Part shown: piece after piece, positions 21,375-24,679 of the stretch
Numbering within the stretch: the stretch's first letter is position 1
Layout of the letters: every line of letters starts with the position of its first letter
Source of the DNA: DASUBN01 sp035465695
Lineage (GTDB): Bacteria > Pseudomonadota > Gammaproteobacteria > Natronospirales > REEB76
Length of the DNA stretch: 24,679 nt
Assembly (NCBI GenBank): GCA_035465695.1
Contig: DATIVR010000082.1
Span: 1-24,679 of the forward strand
Direction of reading: 5' to 3'
Translations under genes and position numbers: made by a program
Notes under the pieces: model-generated
What the model saw: the letters and a program-made list of their open reading frames with translations, nothing else
Database searches by the model: none
What the model was told of the DNA's origin: nothing

Positions 21375-22640
21375 ATGGCGTTAATGAGCCGCAAGGTCAA
21401 GGGCTGGGCGCTCTATTACTGGGGCAACCACGCCTTCACCACCGCCATCGTCACGGTCTTCTTCCCGATCTTCTTCAAGGAATACTGGAACCACGGCGTC
21501 GACGCCAGCCTCAGCACGTTCAGGCTGGGCCTGGCCAACTCCGGCGCCAGCCTGATCGTCGCGCTTACCGCGCCCATCCTCGGCGCTATCGCCGACAAGG
21601 GCGGCCACAAGAAGCGCTTCCTCATGGGTTCCGCCTTCCTCGGCGTGGTCATGGTGTTCGCCCTGCATTTCGTGGGTCTCGGCCAATGGCAGTGGGCCAT
21701 GTTCTTCTACATGGCTGCCTCCATCGGCTACTGGTGGGGCAACGTGTTCGGCGACTCCATGTTGGTGAGCGTGGCGGAGCCGGGCAAGTTCGACATGACC
21801 TCGGCCATCGGTTATTTCTCGGGCTACGTGGGCGGCGGCATCTTCCTGATGTTGGGTCTCGCCATGAGCCAGAAACCCCATTGGTTCGGCTTGCCCGACC
21901 CCACCGCGGCGGTGAAGCTGATCCTCATCCTCACGGCCATCTGGTGGCTGATCTTCGCCATCCCCCTCTGGTTCATGGTGCCGGAGCCCACCGTACCTGC
22001 ACAACGTGAATCCCTCGCCCAGACCACGCGCCGCGCCTTCGGACAGCTCGCCGAGACCTTCCGTCACGTGCGGTCCTACCGGCCGGTATTCGTGTTCCTG
22101 GTGGCGTATTGGGTCTATATCGATGGGGTCAACACCATCATCCAGATGGCGGTGGATTACGGCAAGGCCATCGGCTTCGGCACCACCGATCTCATCATGG
22201 CCGTGGTACTGGTCCAGTTCGTCGGTATCCCGGCGGCGTTGATCTTCGGCCGCATCGGCGAGCGCATCGGCGCCAAGCACGGCATCTTCATCGGCCTGTC
22301 TGTCTATACGCTGGTGTGCATCTTCGCCGCCTTCATGCACAGCGCCTGGCAGTTCTACGTGTTGGCCGCCATGATCGGCCTGGTGCAGGGCGGGGTGCAG
22401 TTGCTCAGCCGTTCCTACTACGCACGCCTGGTGCCGGCGGAGCGCGCCGGCGAGTTCTTCGGCTTCTACAACATGCTGGGCGAGTTCGCGGCCATCATCG
22501 GCCCGGTGCTCATCGGCGTGGTGAGTCTGGCCACCCACAGTCCGCGCGCGTCCATCCTCTCGGTGATCGTGCTGTTCGCGGTGGGCGCGGCGCTGCTCAC
22601 CCAGGTGAAGAGTCCGGCAGCGGAGCGCGTGAATGGATGA
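21375..22640 (+). CDS. MFS permease, UMF1/Atg22-like
   Basis: A 421-residue inner-membrane protein with about 12 hydrophobic helices. The N-terminal WALYYWGNHAFTTAIVTVFFPIFFKEYW, the loop LGAIADKGGHKKRFLM (the MFS signature D-x-x-G/K-R after helix 2), GYWWGNVFGDSMLVSVAEPGKFD, and the C-terminal QGGVQLLSRSYYARLVPAERAGEFFGFYNMLGEFAAIIGP are marks of the UMF1 family related to the yeast vacuolar amino acid exporter Atg22. The substrate is unknown. Three in-frame ATGs exist at 21369, 21375 and 21384; 21375 is best spaced from GAGGGG. The stop overlaps the methyltransferase gene by eight bases, suggesting coupled expression. Confidence 0.88.
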   Translation: MALMSRKVKGWALYYWGNHAFTTAIVTVFFPIFFKEYWNHGVDASLSTFRLGLANSGASLIVALTAPILGAIADKGGHKKRFLMGSAFLGVVMVFALHFVGLGQWQWAMFFYMAASIGYWWGNVFGDSMLVSVAEPGKFDMTSAIGYFSGYVGGGIFLMLGLAMSQKPHWFGLPDPTAAVKLILILTAIWWLIFAIPLWFMVPEPTVPAQRESLAQTTRRAFGQLAETFRHVRSYRPVFVFLVAYWVYIDGVNTIIQMAVDYGKAIGFGTTDLIMAVVLVQFVGIPAALIFGRIGERIGAKHGIFIGLSVYTLVCIFAAFMHSAWQFYVLAAMIGLVQGGVQLLSRSYYARLVPAERAGEFFGFYNMLGEFAAIIGPVLIGVVSLATHSPRASILSVIVLFAVGAALLTQVKSPAAERVNG

Positions 22641-23295
22641 GACCGCCAAGACACTCAAGCTACTCACGGCCGAGGAACTCGGACGCCTCGGTGGTAAAGG
22701 CATCGATATCGGCTGCGGTCCCTGGCCGGTGCGGCCGGACGCGCAACCTTTCGACCAGGTGCACGGCGACGCCAATCACATCTCCCGCTACGCGAAGCCG
22801 GAAAGCTATGACTACGTATTCTCATCCCATTGCCTGGAGCACATGCGCGATCCGGATCATGCGCTCCAAGAGTGGTGGAAGCTGGTGCGGCCTGGCGGCA
22901 GCATGCTGATAGTGGTCCCGGACGAGGATCTCTACGAACAAGGGTATTGGCCCAGCCTGTTCAACAAGGACCACAAGTTCACCTTCACCATCTCTAAACA
23001 AGAGAGTTGGTCGCCGGTGTCCCGCAACCTCCTGGAGATGGCACGCCGGCTGCCCGAGGCTGAGGTGGTGAGCATCCGGGTACAGGATGCTGGTTACGAT
23101 CGGCGATTCCTCGCTCAGGGCAACTGGCCACGCCCGCTGGCGCGCCTGGCCACAGCAGCACGCAGCATCGTAGCGCCGGTGGCGCCGCTACGCTGGCTGG
23201 TGAGCTGCATTTGCCTCCTGTTACGATTTCCCATCGATCAGCTTTGGGGCGGGGCGGTGGCGCAGATCTTCCTGGTGCTGCAGAAGCGGGATTAG
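22633..23295 (+). CDS. Class I SAM-dependent methyltransferase with hydrophobic C-terminus
   Basis: A 220-residue protein with the SAM-binding motif I IDIGCGP (24-30), acidic Asp46, motif II YDYVFSSHCLEHMRDP (59-74) and motif III VRPGGSMLIVVPDEDLYE (85-102). This is the Methyltransf_11 pattern; the SSHCLEH and VVPDEDLYEQGYWPSLFNKDHKFTF style resembles methyltransferases in surface-polysaccharide loci, but no glycan genes are next to it. Residues 184-215 include a hydrophobic segment (WLVSCICLLLRF) that may bind the membrane. It starts eight bases inside the MFS gene. The substrate cannot be read from the sequence. Confidence 0.85.
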   Translation: MDETAKTLKLLTAEELGRLGGKGIDIGCGPWPVRPDAQPFDQVHGDANHISRYAKPESYDYVFSSHCLEHMRDPDHALQEWWKLVRPGGSMLIVVPDEDLYEQGYWPSLFNKDHKFTFTISKQESWSPVSRNLLEMARRLPEAEVVSIRVQDAGYDRRFLAQGNWPRPLARLATAARSIVAPVAPLRWLVSCICLLLRFPIDQLWGGAVAQIFLVLQKRD

Positions 23296-23364
23296 CTCGC
23301 CACAAGATGCATCGCGACGGCGAGTCAGGGCCTTAACCCGGTAGTGAAAATCCGACGTTGGGAT

Positions 23365-24679
23365 TCACGCTCCATCAGGAGCGGCTTTGTGGAGTCGCCG
23401 CGGCCTGAAGCCGCGCACCAGTCGTGCGAAGTGGCGCGGATCACCGCGCTCTTCGTAGCGCAGTTCCACGTAACGGTCGGTGATCTCCCATACTTCGCTT
23501 TTGAGATCGGTGCGTACCACCGCCACCCGCGCCGCGTAGTCCCGCGGCCCTTCGTGGGCAGCCCGAGGCAGGCCTAGCTTGGCCAATCTAAGGCAGAAGC
23601 GGGCGTAGTCGCGGGCCACCGGCGGCAACGGTGGAGGCCGCCGTCCCCACCATAGGTATAGCCAGTAGGCGGCCATCAGTGCGGCCATGAGGCCGCCCAG
23701 CACCAGTGCCAACTGTAGCCAATTCCCGTATTCGAGACCGATCTTGGAATAGAAACGTGCCTGAAGTTCCGGACCGTAGGCCAGTACCCACTTGTTCCAG
23801 CCGCTATCCAGGGCATCCCAGCTGTTGCGCACGGCACCGAGCCAGGGATACCGGTCGTAGACCGACCCTGTCAGGTCCTCATTGGCGAGCGCACCGTCCA
23901 GGCCTTCCTCGACCCGCGCCGGATCCACCGCGCTGGTGGGATCCACCCGCACCCAGCCGCGTCCGGCCATCCACACCTCCGCCCAAGCATGGGCTTCGCG
24001 CTGCCGGATCACGTAGTAGTCGTCGACAGGATTCGGGGTGCCGCCCAGGTAGCCAATCACCACGTGGGCCGGGATGCCAGCCGCACGCATCAGGAACACG
24101 AAGGCACCGGCATAGTGCTCGCAGAATCCGCTACGGGTTTGGAACAGGAACTGGTCGATGCGGTCCCGCTCGGCAAGCTGCCCCGGCTGCAGCGTGTAGC
24201 GGAAGGGTTGGTCGTGGAACATGTCCAGCGCGTCGTTCACCACCTGCTGCGGCGACTTGGCAGAGGCACGCCACTGTTGCGCCAGCGCGCGTGCGCGGGG
24301 GTCGCCCTTGGGCAAAGCCAGGTCGCGGCGCAGCATCCAGCCCGGGGTGCCTGCCCCGTAGCTTGCGCGAGGATAGGAGGTCACGTCATAGAGCTTGCGC
24401 TCCGTGACGTTGCCGCGGATCTCGGTCTCGTAATTGGCGGAGAGACCGGCGCCGTCCGGGGCCTGCTCCGGCAGGTCCAGCGTGTAAAGCACCGAGAGGT
24501 TGTTGGGCTCCAGGGTCACGTGGTAGCGCACCGGCGCGCCCACCGGCAGCGCATCGTTGTTGCCGCGCCAGGGTACGTTGCCGCTCTTCCAGGTCTTGCC
24601 GTCGTAGTCGTGCAGCACCAGCGCGCGCCAATACATCTCGCTGAGAGGCGGCGCCATGCCATCGAACTTCACATGGAAC
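23365..24679 (-). CDS. tgpA: TgpA-type transglutaminase-like membrane protein, N-terminus outside the window
   Basis: About 437 codons of the C-terminal part are present; the frame is open through the window edge, so the true start is beyond it. The catalytic triad of the transglutaminase/protease-like domain is complete: Cys in QTRSGFCEHYAGAF (near 24123), His in REAHAWAEV (near 23991) and Asp in RVDPTSA (near 23943). A membrane helix follows (LALVLGGLMAALMAAYWLYLWW), then a cytoplasmic DUF4129-like tail (ARFCLRLAKLGLPRAAHEGPRDYAAR). In Pseudomonas, TgpA is an essential inner-membrane protein with its core domain in the periplasm, usually next to a MoxR ATPase and DUF58 gene; those would be upstream, outside this window. 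The final residues come from a REP-like sequence. Confidence 0.92.
   Translation of the reverse strand, partial: FHVKFDGMAPPLSEMYWRALVLHDYDGKTWKSGNVPWRGNNDALPVGAPVRYHVTLEPNNLSVLYTLDLPEQAPDGAGLSANYETEIRGNVTERKLYDVTSYPRASYGAGTPGWMLRRDLALPKGDPRARALAQQWRASAKSPQQVVNDALDMFHDQPFRYTLQPGQLAERDRIDQFLFQTRSGFCEHYAGAFVFLMRAAGIPAHVVIGYLGGTPNPVDDYYVIRQREAHAWAEVWMAGRGWVRVDPTSAVDPARVEEGLDGALANEDLTGSVYDRYPWLGAVRNSWDALDSGWNKWVLAYGPELQARFYSKIGLEYGNWLQLALVLGGLMAALMAAYWLYLWWGRRPPPLPPVARDYARFCLRLAKLGLPRAAHEGPRDYAARVAVVRTDLKSEVWEITDRYVELRYEERGDPRHFARLVRGFRPRRLHKAAPDGA
23368..23415. repeat. REP-like double hairpin at the end of the transglutaminase gene
   Basis: Two perfect six-pair hairpins lie 15 bases apart: CGCTCC-ATCA-GGAGCG (23368-23383) and CGCGGC-CTGAA-GCCGCG (23399-23415). 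The minus strand reads AAGCCGCTCCTGA, close to the signature of short dispersed repeats seen in many GC-rich gammaproteobacteria. They encode the last residues of the TgpA-type protein. The nonamer GGAGCGGCT recurs in the purM leader hairpin. Confidence 0.5.

Noticed and set aside
21381..22775. 464-codon minus-strand frame opposite the MFS gene
   Set aside because: Rich in His, Glu and Asp with no membrane or domain pattern; it mirrors the codons of a real membrane protein gene on the plus strand.
1..24679. tRNA genes, CRISPR arrays, insertion sequences, prophage or a defence system
   Set aside because: No cloverleaf, regular spacer-repeat pattern, transposase, integrase or known defence domain was found on either strand.

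Overview
The window is a gene-dense, GC-rich stretch of bacterial chromosome. Gene content and order point to a gammaproteobacterium: DUF1841 beside nth; metG divergent from mrp-dcd; purM-purN-DUF3108 divergent from DUF2066-perM-hda; hda convergent with DUF2069-wrbA-arsC; acylphosphatase near proS; an ilvC-type gene before pssA. From memory this order resembles Pseudomonas-like genomes, but I cannot name a genus. I see no phage, insertion sequence, CRISPR array, tRNA or rRNA, and no clearly broken gene.

Layout. (1) 1-188 has no convincing gene and is packed with small palindromes. (2) 189-3989, minus strand: operon metG - rsxB - nth - DUF1841 with overlaps or gaps of a few bases. (3) 4111-5767, plus strand: mrp/apbC and dcd. 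(4) 5831-8279, minus strand: purM - purN - DUF3108 (first two purine genes, then an envelope protein), ending at a strong terminator facing dcd. (5) 8380-11257, plus strand: DUF2066 - perM - hda, all overlapping. (6) 11241-12534, minus strand: arsC - wrbA - DUF2069, overlapping the end of hda by 17 bases. (7) 12673-14221, plus strand: a small DUF4398-like lipoprotein, a LysM lipoprotein with a UUCG-loop terminator, and acylphosphatase, perhaps leaderless. (8) 14222-16530, minus strand: proS followed by a soluble lytic transglycosylase. (9) 16609-19662, plus strand: an unusual ketol-acid reductoisomerase-like gene, pssA, a family 4 uracil-DNA glycosylase and rimI. (10) 19734-23295, plus strand: prfC, an MFS permease and a SAM methyltransferase. 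(11) 23365 to the window end, minus strand: the C-terminal part of a TgpA-type transglutaminase, with REP-like hairpins in its last codons.

Most genes are housekeeping: aminoacyl-tRNA synthetases, purine and dUTP-precursor synthesis, Fe-S carrier, base-excision repair, replication control, ribosome release and modification, phospholipid synthesis. The item most worth a second look is the ketol-acid reductoisomerase homologue at 16609-17595. It keeps the family length, the Rossmann loop, His107, Asp190, Glu194, Glu230 and Ser251. It has Asn where the catalytic Lys130 belongs and Cys where the metal ligand Glu226 belongs, and no other branched-chain amino acid gene lies nearby. It is probably not an ordinary IlvC. 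A second recurring theme is a TAGAAT -10 box, often followed by a GC-rich discriminator, upstream of many of the transcription units.
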